Part shown: positions 16,690 through 25,806 of the stretch, in pieces
How positions within the stretch are numbered: position 1 is the stretch's first letter
Layout: each line of letters begins with the position of its first letter
DNA from: Clostridiaceae bacterium
Lineage (GTDB): Bacteria > Bacillota > Clostridia > DSM-8532
DNA: 64,000 nt
Assembly: GCA_012519655.1 (NCBI GenBank)
Contig: JAAYPS010000131.1
Span: 1 to 64,000 of the forward strand
Direction of reading: 5' to 3'
Position numbers and translations under genes: made by a program
The notes under the pieces: model-generated
Seen by the model: only the letters and a program-made list of their open reading frames with translations
Told to the model about the DNA's origin: nothing
The model's database searches: none

Positions 16690-18171
16690 TTGAGCAACAT
16701 TGTAAAGGTAAGAATTATCGGCACGAATGGGGAAGCTGCACCAGAATATTTGCTGAACACTCTTTATGCAAGTGATTTGCATTTTGAGCCTGACATTCGT
16801 AAAAGCAGTATTATGTCAGATGGAACGGTAGAGATAGAAGTTACGAAGAAGCCATACATGCTGCATGCAAGATTAGACATACCCCTATATGGAAATATAT
16901 GGGTCATGGCTCATAACCGTGGACAGGGATACACAGCCAATACAATTGATTTTGTTTCAGAAGCGTTGAAAACATATATCTATGAGGCTGAAAGACTTTC
17001 AGCCGGTCTTAGACTTTCTGCTTATGCTGAAGGCCATTTAAATGCTGCTCATGAGTATCGAGAACTTGCAGACAAAGGTATAGATTCAGCTTATTGCCTA
17101 TTAAAAGCACTTTCTCATGCCATCTTCGCTGCGGAGGCGGCTTTATATGAAGCAGCACAAGCAAAAATAGAAACAAGTCCAAGACCTGATATGCTTCTTG
17201 GCTGTAATACCCATAAGTATGCAGGAGACAATCTGCATTCTGATTATTTTACCAGTCTTTTTAACTTCGCAACAATCCCATTTTATTATTACCAGGTTGT
17301 TCCTGAAGAAGGAGTGTTTGATTATGCCAGACGTGATGAGATATTAGAATGGTGTGAATCAAACCAAATGAAAGCAAAGGGACATCCATTGTGGTTTGGT
17401 CATGGAGGAGTAAACCCGAAGTGGATGTTTGGGAAAAGTTATAAAGAACTATCTCAATTTGCACGGGAGTACATTAAGAAAACAGTTACAAGATACCGTG
17501 GCAGGATAGACGTGTGGGACTCAATTAATGAACCTCATGACTGGGCAAACTGCTTTGATTTCACTCAAGATGAGCTTATGGATTTAGCTCGTATATGCTG
17601 CGATACTGTTCGTGAAAGTAATCCTGATGCTACATCAATAATAAATGTTTGCTTGCCATTTGGAGAATATGTTGCGGGGAAGTTTGTATGTTATGGGCCA
17701 GTTTTTGACCAGCCTGTATCTCCATTAGCTTTTTTAGAAAGAGCAGTTGAGAAAGGTATTGATTTCGACGCAGTTGGTGTACAAATGTATTTCCCTGCTC
17801 GTGATATGGTTGCTATAAGCCTTCTATTAAACGAATACGCAAGGTTTGGCAAACCTGTTCACATAACTGAGATGGGGGTTCCAAGTGGTCCTGCAAGAGG
17901 AGAACGGGATAATGTAGATACAGCCGATCCCCAGTCGCAGATAGGATTAACAAAAGGTCTTTGGCATGCGCCTTGGGATGAGCATGTTCAAGCCGATTGG
18001 GTGGAACAATTCTATACTATAACATCAGCAAGAGCAGAAATTAAAGCGCTAACATGGTGGGATTTCCAAGATCCAGGTTTTATGAAGACCTCACCATTCT
18101 TATTTGAAGATCAGGTGCCACGTGAAATGTATTTCAGACTTAAGGCACTAAAGAAAAGGATTATGGGATGA
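16690..18171 (+). CDS. GH10 endo-beta-1,4-xylanase, intracellular, with N-terminal extension
   Basis: A 493-residue protein. The GH10 (beta/alpha)8 domain begins near residue 175 (LLGCNTHKYAGDN) and includes KGHPLWFGHG. The acid/base is Glu281 (WDSINEPHD) and the nucleophile Glu394 (HITEMGVPSG). The first ~170 residues are not GH10: a beta-rich part with LHARLDIPLYGNIWVMAHNR is followed by Ala-rich helices. No signal peptide, so it should cut imported xylo-oligosaccharides rather than polymeric xylan. The TTG at 16690 has AAAAGGA ten bases upstream; an in-frame GTG at 16681 abuts that site and is less likely. It heads the YesMN-ABC-GH43 locus. Confidence 0.9.
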   Translation: MSNIVKVRIIGTNGEAAPEYLLNTLYASDLHFEPDIRKSSIMSDGTVEIEVTKKPYMLHARLDIPLYGNIWVMAHNRGQGYTANTIDFVSEALKTYIYEAERLSAGLRLSAYAEGHLNAAHEYRELADKGIDSAYCLLKALSHAIFAAEAALYEAAQAKIETSPRPDMLLGCNTHKYAGDNLHSDYFTSLFNFATIPFYYYQVVPEEGVFDYARRDEILEWCESNQMKAKGHPLWFGHGGVNPKWMFGKSYKELSQFAREYIKKTVTRYRGRIDVWDSINEPHDWANCFDFTQDELMDLARICCDTVRESNPDATSIINVCLPFGEYVAGKFVCYGPVFDQPVSPLAFLERAVEKGIDFDAVGVQMYFPARDMVAISLLLNEYARFGKPVHITEMGVPSGPARGERDNVDTADPQSQIGLTKGLWHAPWDEHVQADWVEQFYTITSARAEIKALTWWDFQDPGFMKTSPFLFEDQVPREMYFRLKALKKRIMG

Positions 18172-18262
18172 GACACAAATATACGTATATGTAAGTAGTA
18201 AACAGAATTGGAAAATCCATAATTCATATGACGATTTACTAACTTAAGTAATTATTAGTATA

Positions 18263-18306
18263 TTGGGTTTGCGAACGAACATTCGCAGACCCAACCCCGA
18301 TTTTTA
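18263..18306 (+). terminator. Intrinsic terminator after the xylanase gene
   Basis: A 13-bp stem, TTGGGTTTGCGAA (18263-18275) with TTCGCAGACCCAA (18282-18294), with one T-G wobble and a 6-base loop, then CCCCGATTTTTA. Confidence 0.75.
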
Positions 18307-18365
18307 TGTGTTATTATCACAATGTTTAAATATTTTGAACTCAAAAGCCTTACAGCTAATTATTA

Positions 18366-18395
18366 TTGACACCTTCATGTCTGTTTGTATATATT
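18366..18395 (+). promoter_or_regulatory. Sigma-A promoter of the YesM-type kinase gene
   Basis: Consensus TTGACA at 18366-18371. TATATA starts 16 bases later (18388) and TATATT 18 bases later (18390). The first base of the start codon is about 30 bases downstream. Confidence 0.6.
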
Positions 18396-18423
18396 TAACG
18401 TATAAACTAAAGAGGTAATGCCA

Positions 18424-20166
18424 ATGGCGACTAAATCGTGGAAAGTATCTGTTATCACAAGATTAATAGTTTCTTTTGTATTAATTTTATTGCCCATATA
18501 TTTATTAGGATTTTACATCTACAATAATGGATTGACTATTTTGCGCAAAGAAATATCAAATTCCATGGTTTCACAGGTGTCTTTCTATTTGGATAATCTT
18601 GAGAATGAGATAGACAGAGTTCAATTACTCCAATACGAGTTGATAAATGATCGAGACATAAACCGTATGTCTACTATCTCTAAAGTGCTTACTAATATCC
18701 AGCAAGTTGAAGGTATTTTACGCATTCAAAATAGATTGGTTGCGCTAAAAAATAGTAGTGAGTATATTAGATCTTCTCAAGTCCTAATTCCTGATGCAGA
18801 TAAAGAAGTGGTTGATAATGATGTAACGGAATTTAGCAAAGAAAGATTTAATGTAATTAAAGCAGCGTCAGAACAAGCAACTACTAATATTGTATATCTG
18901 GACAATTCCATGTTTCTTGTTACTCCATATCCCACTTCGCATATAACTAGTAGAGAACCAATATTTATAATTAACACTCAGCTGTCGAAAGAAGTATTTG
19001 AAAAGGCCTTAAGGTCTATGACAAATAGCAAAGATGAAGGTGTAGTGCTTTATAATACTTCTAACGGATATATGGTTGCTACAAATTATGATAATGATTT
19101 TCATGAAAAAGTAAAACAACAAATTTTTAGTGATTCACCTGCTATCTCAGAGAATGCAAAAATAATAACAGTGGACGGAACTCGCTATTTATTAGCTTAC
19201 AAAACGTCGGATTTCTTTGAATCTGTTTTGTATAAGTATGTACCCGAAGATGCTGTTTTTAAGACATTGGAAAAATACCGAGTATGGTTTTTTATTTTCA
19301 CTGCATTGGCCATACTTGTAATAATGATATATTCAATATATGTTAAAAAATTCATTCATAAACCAATAAACAGACTTGTTTTGTCCTTTGAACAGGTAAA
19401 GAGAGGGAATCTTGATATAAACATTGAGCATGAAATTGATGATGAGTTTAGGTTCATATACAGAAATTTCAATTCAATGGTTAAGGAGTTAAAAACCCTA
19501 ATTGATCAGTCATATAAACAGAAGATACTAGTACAAAGAGCTGAAATGAAACAGCTTCAATCTCAGATTAATCCTCATTTTCTTTATAATAGTTTCTTCA
19601 TTCTCAATACTATGGCCAGAACCGAGGATTATGAAAATATCGAGAAATTTACCGAACAATTGGGCAGGTATTTTCAGTTTATAACACGAAGCGCAGCTGA
19701 TGAAGTTCCTCTTGAAAAAGAAGTAGAACATGCAAGGGTTTATACCGAAATACAGGCTATGCGTTATTCAAACAGAATAAAAGCATATTTTGAGGAGCTG
19801 CCCGAAGAGTTTTGGGGTATAGTTGTTCCTAGGCTTATACTGCAACCCATAATTGAAAATGCATTTGAACATGGTTTAGGAATGGTAAAGAAAAATGGTA
19901 TACTTACAGTGAGCTTTGAGAAATTACAGAATGGATTACACATTATTATCGAAAATAATGGAGAAATAATTGAAGATAAAGAAATGGAATTTCTTCGAAA
20001 TAAATTGACTCTGAACGATAAAAAAGAAGAAGTTACTGCCATCTCAAATATACACCAGAGATTGCAATTAAAGTTTGGACATGAATATGGTTTAATTATC
20101 GAAAGAGGAGACAAGGGAGGGCTTAAGGTAATTATCTCCATCCCATACGAAAAGACTATGGTCTAA
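18424..20166 (+). CDS. YesM-family sensor histidine kinase
   Basis: About 580 residues: an N-terminal membrane helix (VSVITRLIVSFVLILLPIYLLGFYIY), an extracellular sensor of about 240 residues, a second helix (VWFFIFTALAILVIMIYSIYV), then HAMP (FIHKPINRLVLSFEQVKRGNLD), the His_kinase domain with phosphoacceptor His385 (QINPHFLYNSFFIL), and a GHKL ATPase (LILQPIIENAFEHG). It phosphorylates the AraC-type regulator that follows. Members of this family usually sense sugar-binding-protein or oligosaccharide signals. The second ATG (18424) is used because AGAGG is eight bases before it; the ATG at 18418 is too close. The gap to the regulator is 213 bases and contains a long inverted repeat, so the two genes may not be simply cotranscribed. 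Confidence 0.93.
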   Translation: MATKSWKVSVITRLIVSFVLILLPIYLLGFYIYNNGLTILRKEISNSMVSQVSFYLDNLENEIDRVQLLQYELINDRDINRMSTISKVLTNIQQVEGILRIQNRLVALKNSSEYIRSSQVLIPDADKEVVDNDVTEFSKERFNVIKAASEQATTNIVYLDNSMFLVTPYPTSHITSREPIFIINTQLSKEVFEKALRSMTNSKDEGVVLYNTSNGYMVATNYDNDFHEKVKQQIFSDSPAISENAKIITVDGTRYLLAYKTSDFFESVLYKYVPEDAVFKTLEKYRVWFFIFTALAILVIMIYSIYVKKFIHKPINRLVLSFEQVKRGNLDINIEHEIDDEFRFIYRNFNSMVKELKTLIDQSYKQKILVQRAEMKQLQSQINPHFLYNSFFILNTMARTEDYENIEKFTEQLGRYFQFITRSAADEVPLEKEVEHARVYTEIQAMRYSNRIKAYFEELPEEFWGIVVPRLILQPIIENAFEHGLGMVKKNGILTVSFEKLQNGLHIIIENNGEIIEDKEMEFLRNKLTLNDKKEEVTAISNIHQRLQLKFGHEYGLIIERGDKGGLKVIISIPYEKTMV

Positions 20167-20237
20167 TTTGCATTAGAAATACTAATATTAAGGCTTAAAG
20201 CCTTTGATATATAATCGTAATAATAATTAGTTGTATA

Positions 20238-20323
20238 ATACTTGGTGAAATATTATTATATAAACACAACAAATTGCAAAGCAGAATTTAAAGTATGCGA
20301 TAGGTAAATATTGCACCAAGTAT
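20238..20323. repeat. 17-bp inverted repeat before the YesN-type gene
   Basis: The arms are 20238-20254 (ATACTTGGTGAAATATT) and 20307-20323 (AATATTGCACCAAGTAT). They are reverse complements with a single mismatch (A versus C) and a 52-base spacer. The right arm ends about 56 bases before the start codon at 20380. It could be a regulator-binding pair or a large RNA stem. No T-run follows, so it is not an ordinary terminator. Confidence 0.6.
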
Positions 20324-20379
20324 ATAAAAGGATAAAAGTATAACAGAAGGAAATTAGAAAGGCAAAGAAGGATGCTGCT

Positions 20380-22041
20380 ATGTATACTCTATTAATTGTA
20401 GATGATGAAGCCATAATAGCTGATGGTTTATATGAAGTGTTCCAAAACCTGAACAGCCTTGAACTTGACGTTTACAAGGCTTATTCCGGTGATGAAGCTA
20501 TGGAGCTACTAAAGAAGACTCGTATAGACATAGTACTTACAGATATACGTATGCCCGGAATGAGTGGACTGCAGCTTATGGAACATATTCAAAACCGATG
20601 GCCAAAGTGTAAAGTTATATTTTTAACCGGTTACAATGAATTTGATTACGTATATACTGCCATTCAATATGAAGGGGTAAGTTATATTCTAAAAACCGAA
20701 GGATATAACAAGGTAATTGAAGCAGTTGAAAATGCTGTTAATGATATTGAGAAGAGCTTCAAACTTGATGCACTTCTTCAGGAAGCCGAAAAACAGGCAG
20801 ATACTACTAAGGAATTGTTACGTGGTATTTTTTTAAATGGTGTTCTTAAGGGAAGGTTCTATAAAAATGAAATCAACCAACTTCAGTTTGAAGAACTTGG
20901 AATAGAGCTTAGTTCTTTATCTGAGGTTATTATGCTTGTAGGCCGTTTGGACAATACCCCTAAAGGAATACCATACTCTGAGCTAACCAGGAGAATGTAC
21001 AATATAAGCCTAATTGCAGATCAATACTTCTCATCCGTTAAATACATTCATTTCGCCGATGAAAATTCCTATTTGATATGGTTATTTCAGCCAAGTAATT
21101 TAGATGTTGTCAAGGCTGAGAATTGGGAAGAATCTCTTACATTTGTAAAAGGAACTATTGATTTAGTTCAAAAGGCTTGTATTGAGTCGCTGCAAATTTC
21201 TATATCCTTTGCATTAGATGACAGCCCAGCCGATTGGATGGACTTGCCAGACCGGTTTGACACATTGAAAATGGTCTTGAACTATAGGTTTGGTCATGAT
21301 TCAGCCATGCTACTGGCCGGGCGTGGCGTGATTAAGGAGGGCTTAAAGCATATACAGGAAAAAGAAAATGAGAAATTATCAACAAACAGGCTTCAATTTG
21401 AATCTCTTGCTGAAGCACTGGAGTATGGAAAGAAGGAAGATTTTATTTCAACAATGGATCAATTAACGGCAAGTTTAAGAACGGTCAAAAGTATGCACAA
21501 TATTGTAGCACTAGAACAGTATTCTTCAATTGCACTGGTGTTTTTATCCTACATTAATAGGTGGAACATCATAGAGAGGGTTGCATTTAAAATAGGGCTC
21601 CACAAGCTTATGAAAGCTAACGAGCATGATTCCTGGAGTGATGCTGTTGATTATTTATATGAGCTCGGATCAATTCTACTAGAAATTCAGGATCAGGAGA
21701 AAGAGAAAAGAACCCAGGATGTTATTGGTTTTATACAAAAACATATCAATGATAACATACGTATTCAAGATGAATTAACACTCATTCGCTTAGCGGATTT
21801 AGTTCACTTTAATCCTTCATATTTATCAAGGCTTTTTAAGCAGGAAGTGGGGATGAATATATCCGACTATATTAGTGATATTCGAGTGAAGAAAGCAAAG
21901 CAAATGCTGGAAAATCCGAATATGAAGGTAAACGCAGTGGCTGAAGCTCTTGGCTATGGTACTGCGACGAATTTCACACGTTTTTTTAAGAAGATGACAA
22001 ATATGACCCCCCAAGAATATAGGGAATTTGCCAACAGTTAA
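20380..22041 (+). CDS. YesN-family response regulator with AraC DNA-binding domain
   Basis: A 553-residue regulator. The receiver domain has the DDE acidic pocket, phosphoacceptor Asp55 (VLTDIRMPG), TGYNEFDYVYTA and a Lys in YILKTEGY. A long central region of about 300 residues without a recognised motif follows. At the C-terminus are two AraC helix-turn-helix motifs, LADLVHFNPSYLSRLFKQEVG and AVAEALGYGTATNFTRFFKK, ending TPQEYREF. It is the partner of the kinase upstream and the likely activator of the permease and binding-protein promoters, each of which carries the same repeat unit just upstream of the -35. AAGGA lies seven bases before the ATG. Confidence 0.94.
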   Translation: MYTLLIVDDEAIIADGLYEVFQNLNSLELDVYKAYSGDEAMELLKKTRIDIVLTDIRMPGMSGLQLMEHIQNRWPKCKVIFLTGYNEFDYVYTAIQYEGVSYILKTEGYNKVIEAVENAVNDIEKSFKLDALLQEAEKQADTTKELLRGIFLNGVLKGRFYKNEINQLQFEELGIELSSLSEVIMLVGRLDNTPKGIPYSELTRRMYNISLIADQYFSSVKYIHFADENSYLIWLFQPSNLDVVKAENWEESLTFVKGTIDLVQKACIESLQISISFALDDSPADWMDLPDRFDTLKMVLNYRFGHDSAMLLAGRGVIKEGLKHIQEKENEKLSTNRLQFESLAEALEYGKKEDFISTMDQLTASLRTVKSMHNIVALEQYSSIALVFLSYINRWNIIERVAFKIGLHKLMKANEHDSWSDAVDYLYELGSILLEIQDQEKEKRTQDVIGFIQKHINDNIRIQDELTLIRLADLVHFNPSYLSRLFKQEVGMNISDYISDIRVKKAKQMLENPNMKVNAVAEALGYGTATNFTRFFKKMTNMTPQEYREFANS

Positions 22042-22152
22042 GTTCCATTTCTATAATCTTATAGCAAATCGATGCCAGCAAAATTAACTCTACATATCTA
22101 AGTCCTAATTAATAAAGTACACGTCTTCACAACAGCAAAATTTTTATCCATA

Positions 22153-22220
22153 TGAAAGTAAAGATATGAATTGAAAGTAAAGATATGAATATTGTTTAGC
22201 TTTCGGACTACGTTTATAAT
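22153..22220 (+). promoter_or_regulatory. Permease-operon promoter with tandem 19-nt activator repeats
   Basis: Two perfect, adjacent copies of TGAAAGTAAAGATATGAAT lie at 22153-22171 and 22172-22190. They are followed by a -35-like TTGTTT (22192-22197), a 17-base spacer and TATAAT (22215-22220). The same unit, with the same 24-base gap to the -10, occurs before the binding-protein gene at 28107. Tandem direct repeats abutting a weak -35 are typical of AraC-type activator sites, and the YesN-type gene is next upstream. Confidence 0.75.
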
Positions 22221-22287
22221 TTTTATACAACATTAAATTTAGTTTATGTAGGTAAAGAAGATAGAACAATAGAAAGGACGGGATAAA

Positions 22288-23190
22288 ATGGTAGGCAAGA
22301 ATAAATTGCGCAGAGAATTACCGCTGCATATATTGATTATTCCAGGCGTTATCCTAGTTTTTATCTTTCATTATATACCAATGTTCGGAATTATGATGGC
22401 ATTTCAAAAGTTTGTGCCAGCAAAAGGTTTTTGGAATTCCGATTGGGTGGGTTTGGATAATTTTCGATATATTTTTAACATGCCCAACATCTGGAATGTA
22501 ATGTGGAATACTGTGTATATTGCGGTTATGAAAATAGCAGCAAATTTAGTTGTCCCAATAGTTTTTGCATTACTACTAAATGAAGTAAGAAAAAACTCAT
22601 TTAAAAGAACAATACAGACCATCATCTATTTTCCCCATTTCCTATCATGGGTTATATTGGGTGGAGTTTTAATAGATGTATTGTCGCCAACGAGTGGAAT
22701 AATAAATCAATTTTTAGGTATTTTTGGAATTGACCCAATATATTTTTTGGGGAATGCAAAATGGTTCCCGTATACTTTGGTAATAACGAATACGTGGAAG
22801 GAGTTTGGATATAATACGATTGTTTATCTTGCGGCATTAACAGCAATAGATCCAACTCTATATGAAGCTGCAGTTGTTGATGGCGCAGGACGTTGGAAAC
22901 AAACATGGCATATAACATTACCGGGGATTTTACCAATAGTTACATTAATGACTGTCTTAAGTTTAGGTAATGTTTTAAACGCAGGATTTGATCAGGTGTT
23001 TAATTTGTATAGCCCCTCTGTTTATAGCACGGGTGACGTTATTGACACGATGGTATATAGAATAGGTATGGTGGAGGCACAATTTAGTGTGTCTGCGGCA
23101 ATAGGCTTGTTTAAGTCCGTAATCTCATTTGTTTTGGTAGTAATATCGAATAAACTTGCCAATAAATATGCCGGATATCGAGTATTTTAG
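22288..23190 (+). CDS. Carbohydrate ABC transporter permease (LplB/UgpA type)
   Basis: A 300-residue inner permease of a CUT1-class sugar importer with six membrane segments. The EAA loop that contacts the ATPase is EAAVVDGAGRWKQTWHITLPG, and the MFGIMMAFQKFVPAKGFWNS region is characteristic of LplB-like permeases that work with YesMN systems and import oligosaccharides. It is 19 bases from the second permease and clearly cotranscribed. No ATPase gene lies in this window; importers of this class commonly share one MsmX-like ATPase encoded elsewhere (established for Bacillus). Confidence 0.93.
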   Translation: MVGKNKLRRELPLHILIIPGVILVFIFHYIPMFGIMMAFQKFVPAKGFWNSDWVGLDNFRYIFNMPNIWNVMWNTVYIAVMKIAANLVVPIVFALLLNEVRKNSFKRTIQTIIYFPHFLSWVILGGVLIDVLSPTSGIINQFLGIFGIDPIYFLGNAKWFPYTLVITNTWKEFGYNTIVYLAALTAIDPTLYEAAVVDGAGRWKQTWHITLPGILPIVTLMTVLSLGNVLNAGFDQVFNLYSPSVYSTGDVIDTMVYRIGMVEAQFSVSAAIGLFKSVISFVLVVISNKLANKYAGYRVF

Positions 23191-23208
23191 TGGGAGGGAG
23201 GATTATAA

Positions 23209-24096
23209 ATGCTAAATAGAACAAAAAGTGAAAAGGTATTTGCAATATTTAATTATTTAATATTATCATTTGCAGCATTTGCATGTTTGCTCCCGCTACT
23301 AAATGTACTTGCTATATCATTTAGTTCAAGTGCCGCAGCGGCTGCGGGATATGTAAAACTTTGGCCGGTGGATTTTACTTTAGCATCATACAAATATGCA
23401 CTTGGTAAAAGTGAATTTATAAGATCTTTTTGGGTTTCAGTACGCAGGGTTATGATGGGATATGCTGTGAATATGATTATGACAATATCAGTTGCATATC
23501 CGCTTTCTAAAGAAAAAGATACTTTCAGAGCAAGAAATGTATATGCATGGTTTTTCATCATAACAATGATGTTTAGTGGTGGGTTAATACCTACATTTAT
23601 GACAGTAAAATCTTTAGGTTTGCTGGATTCATTATGGGCATTGGTTCTACCTGGAGCTGTACCGATATTCAACGTAATCCTTTTAATGAACTTTTTTAGG
23701 GGTATTCCAAAAGAGATAGAAGAAGCAGCCTATATTGATGGTGCAACACATTGGACCACACTGTTTAGGATATATCTTCCATTGTCATTGCCTTCGTTGG
23801 CAACCATATCGTTGTTTGTACTGGTTGGACATTGGAATGGCTGGTTCGATGGCATGATATATATGAACAGACCTAGGAATTGGCCTTTACAGACATATTT
23901 AAGGACAATTCTTATTAGCCCAGACGTGACTAATTACCAGACTTCGTCGGAAGAATTGGCAGGTATGAGGCAAGTGTCGGAGCGTACGTTTAAAGCTGCG
24001 CAGGTGTTTTTAGCTGCAGCGCCGATACTGGCGGTATATCCCTTCTTACAGAAATATTTTATGAAGGGGCTTGTTGTTGGTAGTGTAAAAGGTTAA
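23209..24096 (+). CDS. Carbohydrate ABC transporter permease (LplC/YtcP type)
   Basis: A 295-residue partner permease, MalG branch, with six membrane segments. It has MFSGGLIPTFMTVKSLGLLDSLW, typical of YtcP/LplC proteins, the EAA motif EEAAYIDGATHWTTLFRIYLP, and the usual ending LAVYPFLQKYFMKGLVVGSVKG. Together with the LplB-type subunit it forms the membrane channel for the lipoprotein-bound sugar. GGAGGGAGG precedes the ATG. A terminator follows, so the downstream GH43 gene depends on readthrough or its own promoter. Confidence 0.94.
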   Translation: MLNRTKSEKVFAIFNYLILSFAAFACLLPLLNVLAISFSSSAAAAAGYVKLWPVDFTLASYKYALGKSEFIRSFWVSVRRVMMGYAVNMIMTISVAYPLSKEKDTFRARNVYAWFFIITMMFSGGLIPTFMTVKSLGLLDSLWALVLPGAVPIFNVILLMNFFRGIPKEIEEAAYIDGATHWTTLFRIYLPLSLPSLATISLFVLVGHWNGWFDGMIYMNRPRNWPLQTYLRTILISPDVTNYQTSSEELAGMRQVSERTFKAAQVFLAAAPILAVYPFLQKYFMKGLVVGSVKG

Positions 24097-24112
24097 TATT
24101 TGATTCATATAT

Positions 24113-24164
24113 CACCTGAATCTTCTCAATTGATATTGTTTCTATGGGAGGATTCAGGTGTTTT
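24113..24164 (+). terminator. Terminator after the permease pair
   Basis: Perfect 10-bp stem CACCTGAATC (24113-24122) with GATTCAGGTG (24151-24160), a 28-base loop, then TTTTGTT. The long loop suggests it may be leaky, giving higher expression of permeases than of the hydrolases. Confidence 0.65.
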
Positions 24165-24266
24165 GTTATATAACAAGCAGCATGATATAATAACCTCACA
24201 AGTGAAGTTATATATACTCCCATATCAAACTATTATTTGTGGTAAGGCTAAGGAGGAGAATTAATA

Positions 24267-25754
24267 ATGATTGAAAAGGATGTAAAAACCGCTCAATACA
24301 ACTGGGGTGACCTCGGAAATGGCTTTTATAAAAATCCGGTATTGAATGCTGATTATTCCGATCCGGATATAGTGCGTGTTAACGATGACTTTTATATGGT
24401 ATGTTCCGAGTTTCACTATATGGGTATACCCGTATTACATTCAAAGGACTTGGTGAACTGGACCATTATTGGAAGAGTATACGACTCGTTAAAGCATGAT
24501 CCCGTTTATGATACTATGAGCGCTTATGCAAAAGGAAGTTGGGCGCCAGCAATAAAGTATCATAATGGAACTTTTTACGTTTATTTTTGTACTCCTGATG
24601 AAGGTTTGTATATGAGTACTGCAAAGAATCCAGCAGGACCGTGGACTCCAGTATATGAAGTAGAACGTGTAACTGGTTGGGAAGACCCATGTCCATTCTG
24701 GGACGATGATGGAAATGCATATTTAGGGCACAGTACTGTAGGTGCTGGACCTATTATTATCCATAAATTGAGTGCCGATGGTAAGAAATTGCTTGATAAT
24801 GGAACAATTGTTTATGTAGGTAAGATTGCAGAAGGAACAAAAATATATAAAAGAAATGGCTATTATTATCTCGTTATTCCAGAAGGTGGAGTACAAACAG
24901 GTTGGCAGACAGTGCTTCGCTCTAAAAGTATATATGGTCCATACGAGAAAAAAATTGTTTTGCAAACAGGCTCAACAAATATAAATGGACCTCATCAAGG
25001 CTCACTGATAGAGTTGGAGTCAGGCGAATCCTGGTTTATCCATTTTCAAGATGTAGGCACATTAGGCCGTGTATGTCATCTCCAACCTGTAACCTGGGTT
25101 AATGATTGGCCACTGATGGGATGTGACGGAGAACCTGTAAGTATTTACAGAAAACCAGATGTGGATACAGAGTACAAAAGATGCTTACCTCAGACCTCGG
25201 ATGAGTTTAACAGCTCGGAACTTGGATTACAATGGCAGTGGAACCACAATCCAGTTAACGATAAATGGTCACTTACTGAAAAACCTGGATATCTGAGTCT
25301 TGAAGCATTGTATGCAGATAATATATTAAAGGCTAGAAACACATTGACTCAAAAACTCATGGGAAATAACGGTGAAATAACAGTTGAAATGAATATTGAA
25401 AATATGGCACCGGGTCAAATAGCAGGTTTGGCGTTTCTTGCAGGTAGAGAAGAAAATTGGATTGGTGTTGTGAAAGAAGGCGATTACTCCTTCATAAAGA
25501 CCATTACAGGTGGAACTAGAACTCATGGTCCGAGAATAGGCGCTAATACTGTATGGTTCAGGACTGTAATAGATTTAGATGGAAATACAGAGTTCTATTT
25601 CAGTATTGATAATGATAGCTTTATCCAACTTGGTGGACCATGCAAATTACAATCGGGTTTTTGGAAAGGTGCAAGGATAGGGTTATTTAGTTATAATACC
25701 ATTAAGGATGGAGGAAGGGTAGATTTTAACTGGTTCAGATATGAGGTACACTAA
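24267..25754 (+). CDS. GH43 beta-xylosidase / alpha-L-arabinofuranosidase
   Basis: A 495-residue inverting glycosidase. The five-bladed propeller spans about residues 20-310: catalytic base Asp32 (ADYSDPDIVRV), pKa modulator Asp140 (GWEDPCPFWDDDG) and acid Glu189 (AEGTKIYK). The C-terminal ~190 residues form the beta-sandwich typical of GH43 xylosidases (EFNSSELGLQWQWNHNP, ENWIGVVKEGDY). No signal peptide, so it acts on imported xylo- or arabinoxylo-oligosaccharides. AAGGAGGAG precedes the ATG. It is followed by the six-hairpin protein after only 52 bases, a probable two-gene operon ended by a terminator near 27930. Confidence 0.93.
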   Translation: MIEKDVKTAQYNWGDLGNGFYKNPVLNADYSDPDIVRVNDDFYMVCSEFHYMGIPVLHSKDLVNWTIIGRVYDSLKHDPVYDTMSAYAKGSWAPAIKYHNGTFYVYFCTPDEGLYMSTAKNPAGPWTPVYEVERVTGWEDPCPFWDDDGNAYLGHSTVGAGPIIIHKLSADGKKLLDNGTIVYVGKIAEGTKIYKRNGYYYLVIPEGGVQTGWQTVLRSKSIYGPYEKKIVLQTGSTNINGPHQGSLIELESGESWFIHFQDVGTLGRVCHLQPVTWVNDWPLMGCDGEPVSIYRKPDVDTEYKRCLPQTSDEFNSSELGLQWQWNHNPVNDKWSLTEKPGYLSLEALYADNILKARNTLTQKLMGNNGEITVEMNIENMAPGQIAGLAFLAGREENWIGVVKEGDYSFIKTITGGTRTHGPRIGANTVWFRTVIDLDGNTEFYFSIDNDSFIQLGGPCKLQSGFWKGARIGLFSYNTIKDGGRVDFNWFRYEVH

Positions 25755-25806
25755 AGCCGCAATGGTTATTGACTATGTCAATAAAAACATAAATGGAGGA
25801 GAAAAT

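Noticed and set aside
16443..16760. Minus-strand frame of 105 residues across the start of the xylanase gene
   Set aside because: No ribosome site and no recognisable protein features; it overlaps the well-supported GH10 N-terminus.
20190..20204. AAGGCTT-A-AAGCCTT palindrome after the kinase gene as a terminator
   Set aside because: The loop is too small for the full stem and no T-run follows.
25741..25806. Earlier start for the six-hairpin protein that would overlap the GH43 gene
   Set aside because: It has no ribosome site and adds 22 residues unlike the family, while GGAGGAG stands before 25807.
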